64,000 nt of DNA, taken from Actinomadura violacea. Lineage in GTDB: Bacteria; Actinomycetota; Actinomycetes; Streptosporangiales; Streptosporangiaceae. The notes below the pieces were generated by a model. The model was not told where the DNA came from. It did not search any database and saw nothing but the letters and a program-made list of their open reading frames with translations. The stretch covers positions 310,001 to 374,000 of the forward strand of contig NZ_JAGEPF010000001.1 in NCBI RefSeq assembly GCF_017573465.1, given 5' to 3'. The position numbers were made by a program, and so were the translations under genes. Position 1 is the stretch's first letter, and each line of letters starts with the position of its first letter. This document shows, piece by piece, positions 51,780 through 59,448 of this stretch.

Positions 51780-53284
51780 GTGCAGACCGGCTTGGCGTAC
51801 GCGACCCGGTCGACGTCCACCACCGCGACGACCGTCAGGCAGTACTCCACGCTCGGGTTCAGCGCGGCGACCACGACCTTCGTGGCGCCCGGCTGGGTGT
51901 TGGCCAGCGTCGAGGGCCGCTGCCCCTGCGGGCCGCCGACGACGTAGTACGAGGCCTTGCCGCCGGTGGCGTCCTTCCAGCTGACCTCGATCGAGACCCG
52001 GCTGTCGACGATCCGCACGTTCGCCGGCTTGTACTGCTCGGCCGGCCGCACCGCCGTCGGGCTGGACGTGGGCACCGCCGCCGCGGGCGGTGACGCGGAC
52101 GCGGGGGAGGACCCGGCGGGCGTGGCCGCCGCCGCGGGGTGCCGGTCGGGGTTCCCGGACCCGGCCGTCAGCACGGCCGCCGCCGTCAGCCCCGCGACGA
52201 GCACGAGCACCGCCCCGGCCATCAGCACGATCTTGCCGCGACGCGAGCCCGACCGCGGCGGCTTCGGCACCGGGACGAGACTCTGCTGGTGAGGCCCCTG
52301 CGGCGGAGCACCGTAGGGACCGCCTTCCGGCGGCGGCCCGGCATGCGGCCCGGGCCCGAGCGGCGTGTAGACCACCTGATCGGGTTCCGGCACCGTGTAG
52401 GCGTAGGGGTCCGGCTCGGGCGCCGTGTAGGTGTAATGCTCGGGTTCCGGCGCGGTCTCCGTCCACATCCACTCGGCGGCGCCCTGTTGCCCGGCGAGGT
52501 TCTCTGCTTCGGCGGGGCCCGGTGCTTCGGCGGGGTATGCGGCAACGTACTGGTGGTCGTCCCCGCCCTCCGGCCGGCCGTGCTGCTCGGGGCTCTCCAC
52601 CGTCCGCTGCTCGCGGGTCGGATAGGGGGCGTCGGGGAGCTCGTCCCCCTCATCCACCGAATCGACGTCCCAGTCGGTGACCTCGGCGGGTTCCGGGACG
52701 GGGGAAGGCTGTGCGGTGACGTCCTGGTAGTCGTCCTCAGGCGGTTCCTCGGCGGGCGCGGGCTGCGGCTCGATCACCGTGGCGACGGCCTGGGCGGGCG
52801 CGGGCGCGGGCTCGGGCGCCGGAGCCGGAGCCGGAGCCGTCCACGCTTCCGGCGGCGGCTCCATGAGGAGTTCGCGCCGCGGGGGCGGCGGCGGTTCGGC
52901 CGGGGGCTCACGCCGCGGGGCCGGCCGGGCGTTCGGCCGGGTGAGCAGCGCCAGCAGCTCACCCATGGTCAGCGGCCCCATGTCCGCGATCACCCGCGGG
53001 TCGAAGACGTCGCCGCGCTCGCTGAAGACCGAGTGCACGAGCACGGTGAACCCGCTCGCCGCCAGCCCGTTGGCGAGCACCGGGACCCCCGCGTCGGGGA
53101 GGTCCTCGCCGAAGTCCGGCCCGAACATGAACGTGGCCGGGGAGCCGACCTTGCCGCTCTGGGACAGCTCCCGGAGCGCGGTCGCGGAGGCGACGTCGAA
53201 CACCGCCGGGAACCGTCCGGTGGCGCGCAGCTTCCGCGCGAGGGCCGCATGTCCCGCCACGATGACGTTGGGCGCAGTGACCAT
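51764..53284 (-). CDS. Single-span membrane protein: N-terminal alpha/beta domain, acidic Pro-rich linker, fn3-like tail
   Basis: 506 residues from ATG 53284 (GAGGA 7 bp upstream; GTG 53287 is in frame). Residues 1-118 look like a compact alpha/beta domain (NVIVAGHAALARKLRATGRFPAVFDVAS, PVLANGLAASGFTVLVHSVFSERGDVFDPRVIADM) that I cannot assign; a receiver-like fold is possible. Residues 120-355 are Pro/Glu-rich with Tyr repeats (PEPEHYTYTAPEPDPYAYT). A single span, VLMAGAVLVLVAGLTAAAVL, follows. The last 90 residues resemble an fn3 domain (NVRIVDSRVSIEVSWKDATGGKASYYVVGGP). It lies 81 bp from the secretion genes on the same strand and may be their regulator or scaffold. Confidence 0.65.
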   Translation of the reverse strand: MVTAPNVIVAGHAALARKLRATGRFPAVFDVASATALRELSQSGKVGSPATFMFGPDFGEDLPDAGVPVLANGLAASGFTVLVHSVFSERGDVFDPRVIADMGPLTMGELLALLTRPNARPAPRREPPAEPPPPPRRELLMEPPPEAWTAPAPAPAPEPAPAPAQAVATVIEPQPAPAEEPPEDDYQDVTAQPSPVPEPAEVTDWDVDSVDEGDELPDAPYPTREQRTVESPEQHGRPEGGDDHQYVAAYPAEAPGPAEAENLAGQQGAAEWMWTETAPEPEHYTYTAPEPDPYAYTVPEPDQVVYTPLGPGPHAGPPPEGGPYGAPPQGPHQQSLVPVPKPPRSGSRRGKIVLMAGAVLVLVAGLTAAAVLTAGSGNPDRHPAAAATPAGSSPASASPPAAAVPTSSPTAVRPAEQYKPANVRIVDSRVSIEVSWKDATGGKASYYVVGGPQGQRPSTLANTQPGATKVVVAALNPSVEYCLTVVAVVDVDRVAYAKPVCTHRGK

Positions 53285-53365
53285 CACAGTTTCCTCAGTG
53301 CTCCCGCAGAATCGGCGTCAGAAAGACCGTCCGGCCGCCGGCCTCCGCCGCAACCCGGGACGTCG

Positions 53366-55375
53366 TCACCACACGATCGCCGAGTCGTCGTCGCCGTCGT
53401 CATCGTCACCCCGCGTGCCGGCGCCTGTGCCGGACGCGGCTCCGCTTCGAGGTGCCTTGCCGGCCGCGGGTGCCGTGCCGGTGCCGGATGCGGTGTCGGC
53501 GCTGGTGTCGGTCGCGGTGTCGGTCGCGGTGCCGGCGCTCGTGTCCGTTGCGGTGTCGGATGGCGGGACGGTGACGGTCGCCGTGACCCTGACGGGGGGC
53601 GGCGGATCATCGGGCGACGGCGGAGCGGGCGGCGGCGGCGGGGCGTGCATCTGCTGGATCATCGCCTCGACCTGCGCCTTGGCGCGGGCGATGGAGTCCT
53701 TGTCCTTGCGCTTCCACCAGGGGGTCAGCCACATCTCGACGGGCCGGGCCGTGCCGGCGACGACGACGGCGCGGCCGAAGCGCATGGTCCGCAGCTCCTC
53801 GGGACTGAGGATCTGCTTCCCATCGTGCTTGCCCACGAGGTCGGAGAGGTCGGAGATGTCCTTGATCGTGCCGGCGCCGCCCGAGATGATCTTCATGGTG
53901 GCGTTGTCCAGCAGGGCCGCGGTGCGGTCCGCTCCCCACTTGGCGCGGGCCTCCGCCAGTGACGTCAGGTAGACGTGCACGGAGATGGAGTACCCACCGG
54001 ACTCGCCCATGTAGGTCGGCAGGCCGCCCGACACGAAGACGTCGGCGACCTGGTTGAGCTCGAAGGTCAGCGGCGGGTCGAGGCGCCCCGTCGGGTTCTT
54101 CATCGCCGCACCGCGCGCCGACCGGAAGTACTGTTCGAGGATCGTGGTGACCACCGGGGCGATGCCGCCCCAGTCGGGCTGCCTCTTCGCGACGAAGTAC
54201 AGGGTGTTCCGGCCCTTGAGGAACTTGGCGAAGTCGAACTCCTCCCCGGGCTCCGGCGAGCAGTCCTCCAGGACGGGGGGATGCGAGAAGGCATGCATGA
54301 CCTGCATCACCCCGGGCCACAGGCCCTCGTTCCGCATGTTGAACTCCAGTTGCCCCGTGTACCCCGGGGCGGTCCGGCCTTCCCGTTCGCCCTGCCGCAG
54401 GATCTCGAGCGCCTCCTCCCCGTTCGCCTCGTAGATCCAGCGCATCACCTCCCGGAAGTTGACCCTGCCGATCGCGCCGGCGTGCAGCAGGCACCGGATG
54501 ATGGTGATGACGCCGCTGAGCACGGTGCCGCCTTCCCGGCCGATCGAGAAGCCGCTCGACTCCACGAGCGTGCCGGACCGGACCGCGCACACGTTCGGGT
54601 CCTCGCACCCCTGCAGCGGTGACCAGCGCATGCGGTTCGGCCATCCGGTCCAGTTCCACGGGTCGAACACGTAGACCTCGCCGTACTGCGCCCGGATCAT
54701 GGCGGTGTTGATGAACGTCTCCCGCCGGCTGGAGGTGACGATGACGGGGCCCGGGGCGTCGATGGTGAACGGCGTGACGAAGTGCACGTCCTTGCCCTGC
54801 CGCGGCGCGGAGATGAAGATCGCCATGTCCTCGATGGACGCGTACAGCTTGCGCCGGGACCGGATGTCCTTGCCGAGGTAGAAGCCGACCTCCTCCGGCG
54901 GGATCGAGCGCGGGGGCTGCCCGTGCGTGGACGGACGGACCTGCCAGGCCATGCTCTGCACCCGCTGGGCGCTCAGCAGCTTGCGGACCTCCCAGCCGGA
55001 GGCGTAGCCGAGCCGGAACCGGCGGACCGTCCTGCGGCGCCGGAAGTTGAGGAACAGCCGTACCAGGAAGTACGTCCCCACCGCCGCCACCGCGAGGAAC
55101 ACGAAGAGCAGGGAGAAGAAGATCGGCGCGGACCCCAGGGCCGCCGCGGCGGCGGGCGGCCATGCGCTGTGCGGATCGCTCGGATGGGTCAGGAGCCTGA
55201 AGGCGATGCCGATGCAGTCGGTGGGGTCGGAGTCCGGCCACCCACCGCCCGTGATGACACCGGACACCTGACCCGCCAGCCAGGTCAGGAAACTGCTCGC
55301 TCCGCCCAGCAGCACGACCAGCAGGCCGATGCCGATGAAGAGCGTGTACACGTCATCGTCGTCATTACCGGCCAC
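53366..55375 (-). CDS. VirD4/TraG-like coupling protein with degenerate nucleotide-binding motifs
   Basis: 669 residues from GTG 55375 (AGGAGG 4 bp upstream). Two N-terminal spans (10-40 and 80-110) precede a RecA-like domain. Walker A reads APRQGKD (190-196), with Asp196 in place of Ser/Thr. The Walker B region reads ELNQVADV (439-446) where coupling proteins have LDEAANI, so Asp and Glu are replaced by Asn and Gln. DNA- or substrate-handling regions (SSRRETF, VFDPWNWTGWPNRMRWSPL) are conserved in type. The tail is low-complexity Thr/Asp/Ala. It resembles actinobacterial type IV secretion coupling proteins, but ATP hydrolysis looks lost. Confidence 0.8.
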   Translation of the reverse strand: MAGNDDDDVYTLFIGIGLLVVLLGGASSFLTWLAGQVSGVITGGGWPDSDPTDCIGIAFRLLTHPSDPHSAWPPAAAAALGSAPIFFSLLFVFLAVAAVGTYFLVRLFLNFRRRRTVRRFRLGYASGWEVRKLLSAQRVQSMAWQVRPSTHGQPPRSIPPEEVGFYLGKDIRSRRKLYASIEDMAIFISAPRQGKDVHFVTPFTIDAPGPVIVTSSRRETFINTAMIRAQYGEVYVFDPWNWTGWPNRMRWSPLQGCEDPNVCAVRSGTLVESSGFSIGREGGTVLSGVITIIRCLLHAGAIGRVNFREVMRWIYEANGEEALEILRQGEREGRTAPGYTGQLEFNMRNEGLWPGVMQVMHAFSHPPVLEDCSPEPGEEFDFAKFLKGRNTLYFVAKRQPDWGGIAPVVTTILEQYFRSARGAAMKNPTGRLDPPLTFELNQVADVFVSGGLPTYMGESGGYSISVHVYLTSLAEARAKWGADRTAALLDNATMKIISGGAGTIKDISDLSDLVGKHDGKQILSPEELRTMRFGRAVVVAGTARPVEMWLTPWWKRKDKDSIARAKAQVEAMIQQMHAPPPPPAPPSPDDPPPPVRVTATVTVPPSDTATDTSAGTATDTATDTSADTASGTGTAPAAGKAPRSGAASGTGAGTRGDDDDGDDDSAIVW

Positions 55376-55465
55376 AGAACCTCCTCGATCGTGGTGTCCG
55401 GATGCGCCCGTTCCCGGGGCACGGCGAGCGCAACTGCCGGCCGGTGCCCATGAGCCTCGCCCTGG

Positions 55466-56095
55466 TCATGCCGTGGTGACCTCCGAGATCTGCCAGCCGC
55501 CGTCGTTCCCGCGGGCCAGGGTGACGAAGGCCGTCGCGTGGACGGGCGCCCCCTTCCAGCCGTCCCGGCCGGTGGGAGTGACGGTGACGGCCCATTGGCG
55601 ATGGGCGGTGGTGGCGGTGTCGGCGCCGACACCGTCCTCGATGGCCTCGAGCGTCAGGCGGACCCGGGCGTAGGCGCGGTGGTCGCGCCAGAGGGAGGGC
55701 ACCGCCCCGACCGGTTCGGCGTTCAGCGCCTTGGCGTACTTCGCGGACAGGTACGGCCTGGCTCGCAGGTAGGCGTCGAGCTGGTCGCGGTCGCCCGCGG
55801 CATCGACCGTCCACATCACCTGGACGGCCGCCCGCGAGACCGCGGTCGCGTCACCGCGGTCGACGGTCTTCGGGTCGGGGAGGCCGCCGTGCGGAGTGGC
55901 GGTGGGCGCGGGCGCGATCGCGGCCGGGGCGGACGGGGCCGTAGCGGAGGCGGAGGGGACGGACGGCGCGTCCGCTTTGCCGCCGTCCGACTTCAACCGC
56001 TGCGGAAGGACGTACGCCAAGGCGAGCACTACGGCCACGACCGCCACGCAGCCGAGCCCGGGCCGTGGTACGGACGCTCGTTCCTGGTCGGCCAT
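55466..56095 (-). CDS. Small membrane-anchored protein, VirB8/TcpC-like position and layout
   Basis: 209 residues from ATG 56095 (GAAGG upstream). One span (LGCVAVVAVVLALAYVLP) is followed by an Ala/Pro-rich spacer to about 75. A compact domain of about 130 residues follows (TAVSRAAVQVMWTVDAAGDRDQLDAYLRARPYLS, HRAYARVRLTLEAIED, WKGAPVHATAFVTLARGNDGGWQISEV). The single span plus NTF2-like C-terminal domain fits VirB8/TcpC-type assembly proteins of type IV secretion. Sequence similarity alone is weak, so the call rests on layout and neighbours. Confidence 0.55.
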   Translation of the reverse strand: MADQERASVPRPGLGCVAVVAVVLALAYVLPQRLKSDGGKADAPSVPSASATAPSAPAAIAPAPTATPHGGLPDPKTVDRGDATAVSRAAVQVMWTVDAAGDRDQLDAYLRARPYLSAKYAKALNAEPVGAVPSLWRDHRAYARVRLTLEAIEDGVGADTATTAHRQWAVTVTPTGRDGWKGAPVHATAFVTLARGNDGGWQISEVTTA

Positions 56096-56213
56096 CCGCT
56101 CAGGCCTTCGCCGTCATGGCGAGCCGGAGCGCGGCGACGAGAGCGGCGCGCGGTGGGCGGCCGGGGGCGGCCATGGGATCCTCCTGAAGTCGTGCGCGAA
56201 GGCGTGCTGCGGG

Positions 56214-57425
56214 TCAGGCGTTGAACTTGTCGCCCGCCAGCACGGAGATGTGGACGTGGTCGTAGTGGTTGGCCGTCAGCCCGCCGCGGTCCGGCATCAG
56301 CCGCCACCCCTCGCGGGCCCGGGTGGGGTTCCAGATGTGCTGGCGGTAGATGATGTAGTCGATCCCGAGGCGGCTGGCGTTGGCCTTGGCCCAGTTGGCG
56401 ATGCTGTAGCCGAGTTTGACCTCGTCGGCGTTGGGCGATCCGGAGCTGATCATGAAGTCGCAGGCGCGGCCGAGGGGGTGCTCGCCGCCGCCGGGGATGC
56501 CGCCGTCCGCGCGGTAGCAGCCGATCCCGCGCGGCACCGTGAACTTGGTCTTGATCTGGTCCCGTACGCAGGCCATCCGTTTCGTGATGTGGCCCGCGAC
56601 GAATCCCGCGGCGTCGCGGCAGACCGATCCGGGCGCATAGCTGCCGCCCTCGCCGAACCCGCCGCCGCTGCACGCCATCCCGGCGTTGTTGGAATTGTCG
56701 AGGGAGAAGTCGTTCCCGCCGTACTTCTTGGCCCACGACAGCACCAGGTCCACATAGGACCAGGAGTGGTTGTAGGCGTAGATCGCCTTCCTGGTGTTCG
56801 AGGGCGCGCCGCTTTTGTGCAGGTAGTTGGCGGCGGTGAAGATCGCGTCCGCCGGGTCGTAGCGGCTCTCGGTGCCGTTGGGCTTGCCGTCCGGCCCGGG
56901 CCCGTCGATCCTATTGTCGATCCAGGTGCTTTGCAGGAACTGCATCGGGCCGCCCGCGCCGGCGTAGTTCTCCCCCGAATGCACGCCCGGAAGAGTGGAA
57001 CGGCCGTGGTCGGTCTCGACCTTTCCGATCCCGGCGAGCACATACCAGGGGATTCCGCCGAACCTCGGGTCCACGGACGCGGCCTTGTAGAACTTGAGGT
57101 AGTTCGAGGGAATGGTGTTCGCGGAGCTTCCGCGCGCCAGCGCGACGTTCCGCACGGTCCCGCCGCCGAGCGGTTCAGCGCCGGAACTCATGGTGTAAGC
57201 GGCGGGCAGCGTGCTCGGGCCCGTCTTCGAGGGTTTCGGTTTCGGCGCGTTGCTCAGCAGATCCGGCCCGGCGGGATTCGCCGGGGCACAGGCAGGAAGG
57301 ATGCCGAGGGGGTCTTCTTGCATCTTGGCGACCACGACCGCGGCAACGCAAAGGAGCACCACAAGGACGGCGGACCCCGAGCAGCCCAGCCCGGCTATGA
57401 GCCTCAGCCAAAAGACTTTTCTCAT
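56214..57425 (-). CDS. Lytic transglycosylase with C-terminal M15/ARB_07466-like peptidoglycan domain (VirB1-like)
   Basis: 403 residues from ATG 57425. An N-terminal span (AVLVVLLCVAAVVVA) anchors or exports it. Residues 120-245 are an SLT-type lysozyme domain: WYVLAGIGKVETDHG with catalytic Glu137, GPMQFLQSTWID, and YDPADAIFTAANYLHKSG. Residues 265-403 carry HPLGRACDFM (His316, Asp323) and HYDHVHIS (His390, His392), a zinc-site pattern of the M15-like ARB_07466 group. Two peptidoglycan-cutting modules in one protein would open a wall channel for the secretion machine, as VirB1 does. It is divergent from the next genes. Confidence 0.85.
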   Translation of the reverse strand: MRKVFWLRLIAGLGCSGSAVLVVLLCVAAVVVAKMQEDPLGILPACAPANPAGPDLLSNAPKPKPSKTGPSTLPAAYTMSSGAEPLGGGTVRNVALARGSSANTIPSNYLKFYKAASVDPRFGGIPWYVLAGIGKVETDHGRSTLPGVHSGENYAGAGGPMQFLQSTWIDNRIDGPGPDGKPNGTESRYDPADAIFTAANYLHKSGAPSNTRKAIYAYNHSWSYVDLVLSWAKKYGGNDFSLDNSNNAGMACSGGGFGEGGSYAPGSVCRDAAGFVAGHITKRMACVRDQIKTKFTVPRGIGCYRADGGIPGGGEHPLGRACDFMISSGSPNADEVKLGYSIANWAKANASRLGIDYIIYRQHIWNPTRAREGWRLMPDRGGLTANHYDHVHISVLAGDKFNA

Positions 57426-57813
57426 TGGGCACTGCTCTTGGAACGGTCGGTGAGGCGACACCGTGCGATCGGTGGTGACACCGCCGATCTCCCGCCGTGG
57501 TGGCGAAGCGCGGAGCCGGCGCCGTCGGCCTGCCCTCCCGCCATGTCCCACCTCCCCTGTGACCCGCCGATCAAGACAGTGCGGTCATCGGGCGGTTATG
57601 CAAGCCGCTTCAGGCGGCCGTGCTCGTCCCGGCGGTGGGACCGGGCTCCGGCGAGCGCGGCGAACCACCGTCCGGACCGTAGGATGGAGCAGCCGCGGCG
57701 ACGCGCAGGAGCCGGAGAGCCGAGCGTCTCGTCGGTTGACGATGCCGGTGACCGGCGCACGGTCGACCTCGAACGTGCGGAGCGGCTCGCAACTTCTCTT
57801 AGGGGGCATGGTG
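57426..57813. other. 388-bp divergent intergenic region in the secretion locus
   Basis: This gap separates the lytic transglycosylase (minus) from the P-loop gene (plus). No gene is supported; the open frames lack start signals. It should hold both promoters. TTGACG at 57737 and TAGGAT at 57680 are possible elements, but spacing to partner boxes is poor, so none is called. Confidence 0.5.
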
Positions 57814-58443
57814 ATGCGACCATCGCCGAGCGGCGCCCGACCGCGCGGGAAAGCCGCCCCGGGGAGCGCGCCGGGCACAGCGATGTATCCCTCTCAGCAG
57901 CAGGTGCGCCCAGCTGGAGCCTTCGTTGCGCAGGGGGTCGTCCCGGCGGAGCGAGGGCCTTCGCCGAAGAGCGCGCTCGGGGTGGTCACCTACAGCGGTC
58001 AAGGCCCCGCTCTCTGGCTCTCCTCATGTCATGGCGGCGCCGGAGCGTCCACCCTTGCGGCCCTTCTTCCCGCCTGCGGGAGCGCGGGACGCTACTGGCC
58101 GGTACCCGTACCGCAGGGACGATCGCGGGTGCTGCTGGTCGCACGCGGCCACGCGTCGGGACTGCTGGCCGCCCAGGCGGCCATGCGCCAGTGGGCCGCG
58201 CGGGGGCTCCCGAGCGTGCAGCTGCTCGGCCTCGTGGTGGTCGCCGACGCCCCCGGGAAACGTCCGAAGCCGCTGACGGATCTCCTGCAGCTGATCACCG
58301 GCGGCGTGCCCCAAGTGTGGGACCTTCCGTGGGTGGAGGGTTTCCGTCTCGGTGAACCTCCGAATGCGGTGAAACTTCCCTCTGCCTACTCACGTCTGAT
58401 CCGCGACATGGCCGGTGCGATTTCCGCGGGGCCGGATAACTGA
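57814..58443 (+). CDS. P-loop protein with deviant Walker A (DUF6668-type)
   Basis: 209 residues from ATG 57814; AGGGGG is 7 bp upstream, which favours it over ATG 57808. Residues 60-90 read YSGQGPALWLSSCHGGAGASTLAALLP, a GGxGAST loop like those of ParA/MinD-type ATPases. A second conserved part is GLVVVADAPGKRPKPLTDLLQLITGGVPQVWDLPWVEGFRLGE. It looks like a minimal P-loop protein and not a full ParA. Such proteins occur beside actinobacterial type IV secretion genes; the function is unknown, possibly positioning or assembly. Confidence 0.65.
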   Translation: MRPSPSGARPRGKAAPGSAPGTAMYPSQQQVRPAGAFVAQGVVPAERGPSPKSALGVVTYSGQGPALWLSSCHGGAGASTLAALLPACGSAGRYWPVPVPQGRSRVLLVARGHASGLLAAQAAMRQWAARGLPSVQLLGLVVVADAPGKRPKPLTDLLQLITGGVPQVWDLPWVEGFRLGEPPNAVKLPSAYSRLIRDMAGAISAGPDN

Positions 58444-58485
58444 CCTGGGGTTCCGTCACCGGTTTCCGGGCTGATCAGGGAAGTG

Positions 58486-58510
58486 CGGCCGGGCTCGAGC
58501 CGCCCGGCCG
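58486..58510 (+). terminator. Hairpin after the P-loop gene
   Basis: CGGCCGGGC (58486-58494) and GCCCGGCCG (58502-58510) are perfect 9-bp arms with a 7-base loop, 43 bp after the stop. No T-run follows. A likely terminator in this GC-rich setting. Confidence 0.55.
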
Positions 58511-58630
58511 GTCCGGTATCGGTGTCAGGACGTTCACGGTGGGTGTCCGCCTCGCGGAACTTCCGCGCGCCGCCGAGTTTCCTGCCAGATTTTGTGTCCC
58601 CCGATGGTTGCCGATCACACCGGCTCGCGG

Positions 58631-58657
58631 ACCGTTCTGAACGTAGAGCAGAACGGT
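58631..58657. promoter_or_regulatory. Perfect 9-bp inverted repeat upstream of the pilin-like genes
   Basis: ACCGTTCTG (58631-58639) and CAGAACGGT (58649-58657) are exact inverted copies around 9 bases. It lies about 75 bp before the possible ORF at 58733. It may be a repressor operator or an RNA hairpin in the leader of the secretion operon. Confidence 0.45.
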
Positions 58658-58732
58658 GCTCGGGAGGTGCTCGTCTCGTCGGTCCAGCCCTGGCCGGCGG
58701 AGTGAGCCCCTTCTGAGAGGGGGCCATCAATC

Positions 58733-59095
58733 ATGCGAGTGGCGGACACAGCCCGACCACGGCGGACGTCCGGCGGCACCGGCGCCGGGTGCGCCGGGCC
58801 TTCGCCGGTTGCATCGGCCTTGTTCCCGCGCTCCCTTCCTCTCCAGGTCATCAAGGAGCCGGCCGCTGCCCTGGCCGTCCTCGTGCCCCATACCGGAAAC
58901 CCCGGACGGAACCGTCCGGCACTGTCCGGTGGCCGATCCCACTGGACGGCCCAGGACGTTCCCCGTCGCGTGCACCAACGGCTCCGGCTCCTCCGCGCCG
59001 TGCCTCCCGGAGCACGCCGATCCGTCATCGGCCTGCACGCGGCCGGCTCGAAGTCTCAACCACGTCATCTTGGAGGACGCGCATGCTCGATGTGA
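58733..59095 (+). CDS. Possible hypothetical protein upstream of the pilin-like gene
   Basis: 120 residues from ATG 58733, with GAGAGGGGG about 9 bp upstream. Third positions are mostly G or C through the middle of the frame, better than in the two competing frames. The sequence is basic and has one weak hydrophobic stretch (LQVIKEPAAALAVLVPHTG). No family is recognised. It overlaps the pilin-like gene start by 13 bases. It may instead be untranslated leader. Confidence 0.3.
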   Translation: MRVADTARPRRTSGGTGAGCAGPSPVASALFPRSLPLQVIKEPAAALAVLVPHTGNPGRNRPALSGGRSHWTAQDVPRRVHQRLRLLRAVPPGARRSVIGLHAAGSKSQPRHLGGRACSM

Positions 59096-59448
59096 TGATC
59101 TCGCAGACGGCCGCCCTGGCCCACCATGTGTCACACCTCCTTCCCCTCGCCGGACCCCACGACCCACCGGCATCCGCCGACCCCGGCACGAACGTGGTCC
59201 CGGATCCCGGTGGTTCCTCAGAACCGCCGTTCAAGGCCGCGCTGTTCAAGATGGTCCAGTGGGGGATGTGGGGCGCCCTTCTCTGCTGCGTGGTGGGATT
59301 CATCGTCATCGGCGCCAGAATGGCGCTTCAGCACAAGAGGGGCGAAGGGGGCGGCCATGTCGGAAGCATGGCCATCGTGGGGTTCGCCACCGTCGTCATC
59401 ATGACCGCGCACCAGATCGTGTCGTCGCTCGCCGGGGGTGGGGGCTGA
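59083..59448 (+). CDS. Two-span pilin-like membrane protein (VirB2/TrbC-like)
   Basis: 121 residues from ATG 59083, with GGAGGA 6 bp upstream. Residues 1-48 are a hydrophilic, Pro-rich lead. Two spans follow: ALFKMVQWGMWGALLCCVVGFIVIGARMA and VGSMAIVGFATVVIMTAHQIVSSL, separated by a short basic loop, HKRGEGGGH (84-92). Size and two-span hairpin topology fit type IV secretion pilins. The same loop and spans recur at the C-terminus of the next protein. Stop and next start share a base (TGATG), so the two are co-translated. Confidence 0.7.
   Translation: MLDVMISQTAALAHHVSHLLPLAGPHDPPASADPGTNVVPDPGGSSEPPFKAALFKMVQWGMWGALLCCVVGFIVIGARMALQHKRGEGGGHVGSMAIVGFATVVIMTAHQIVSSLAGGGG

Larger units (their letters stand above)
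58444..58732 (+). other. Leader region of the pilin/channel operon
   Basis: No gene is supported here. It contains a terminator-like hairpin (58486-58510) after the P-loop gene and a perfect 9-bp inverted repeat (58631-58657) upstream of the next ORF. A TTGCCG at 58608 could be a -35, but its -10 partner would be poor. Confidence 0.5.
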
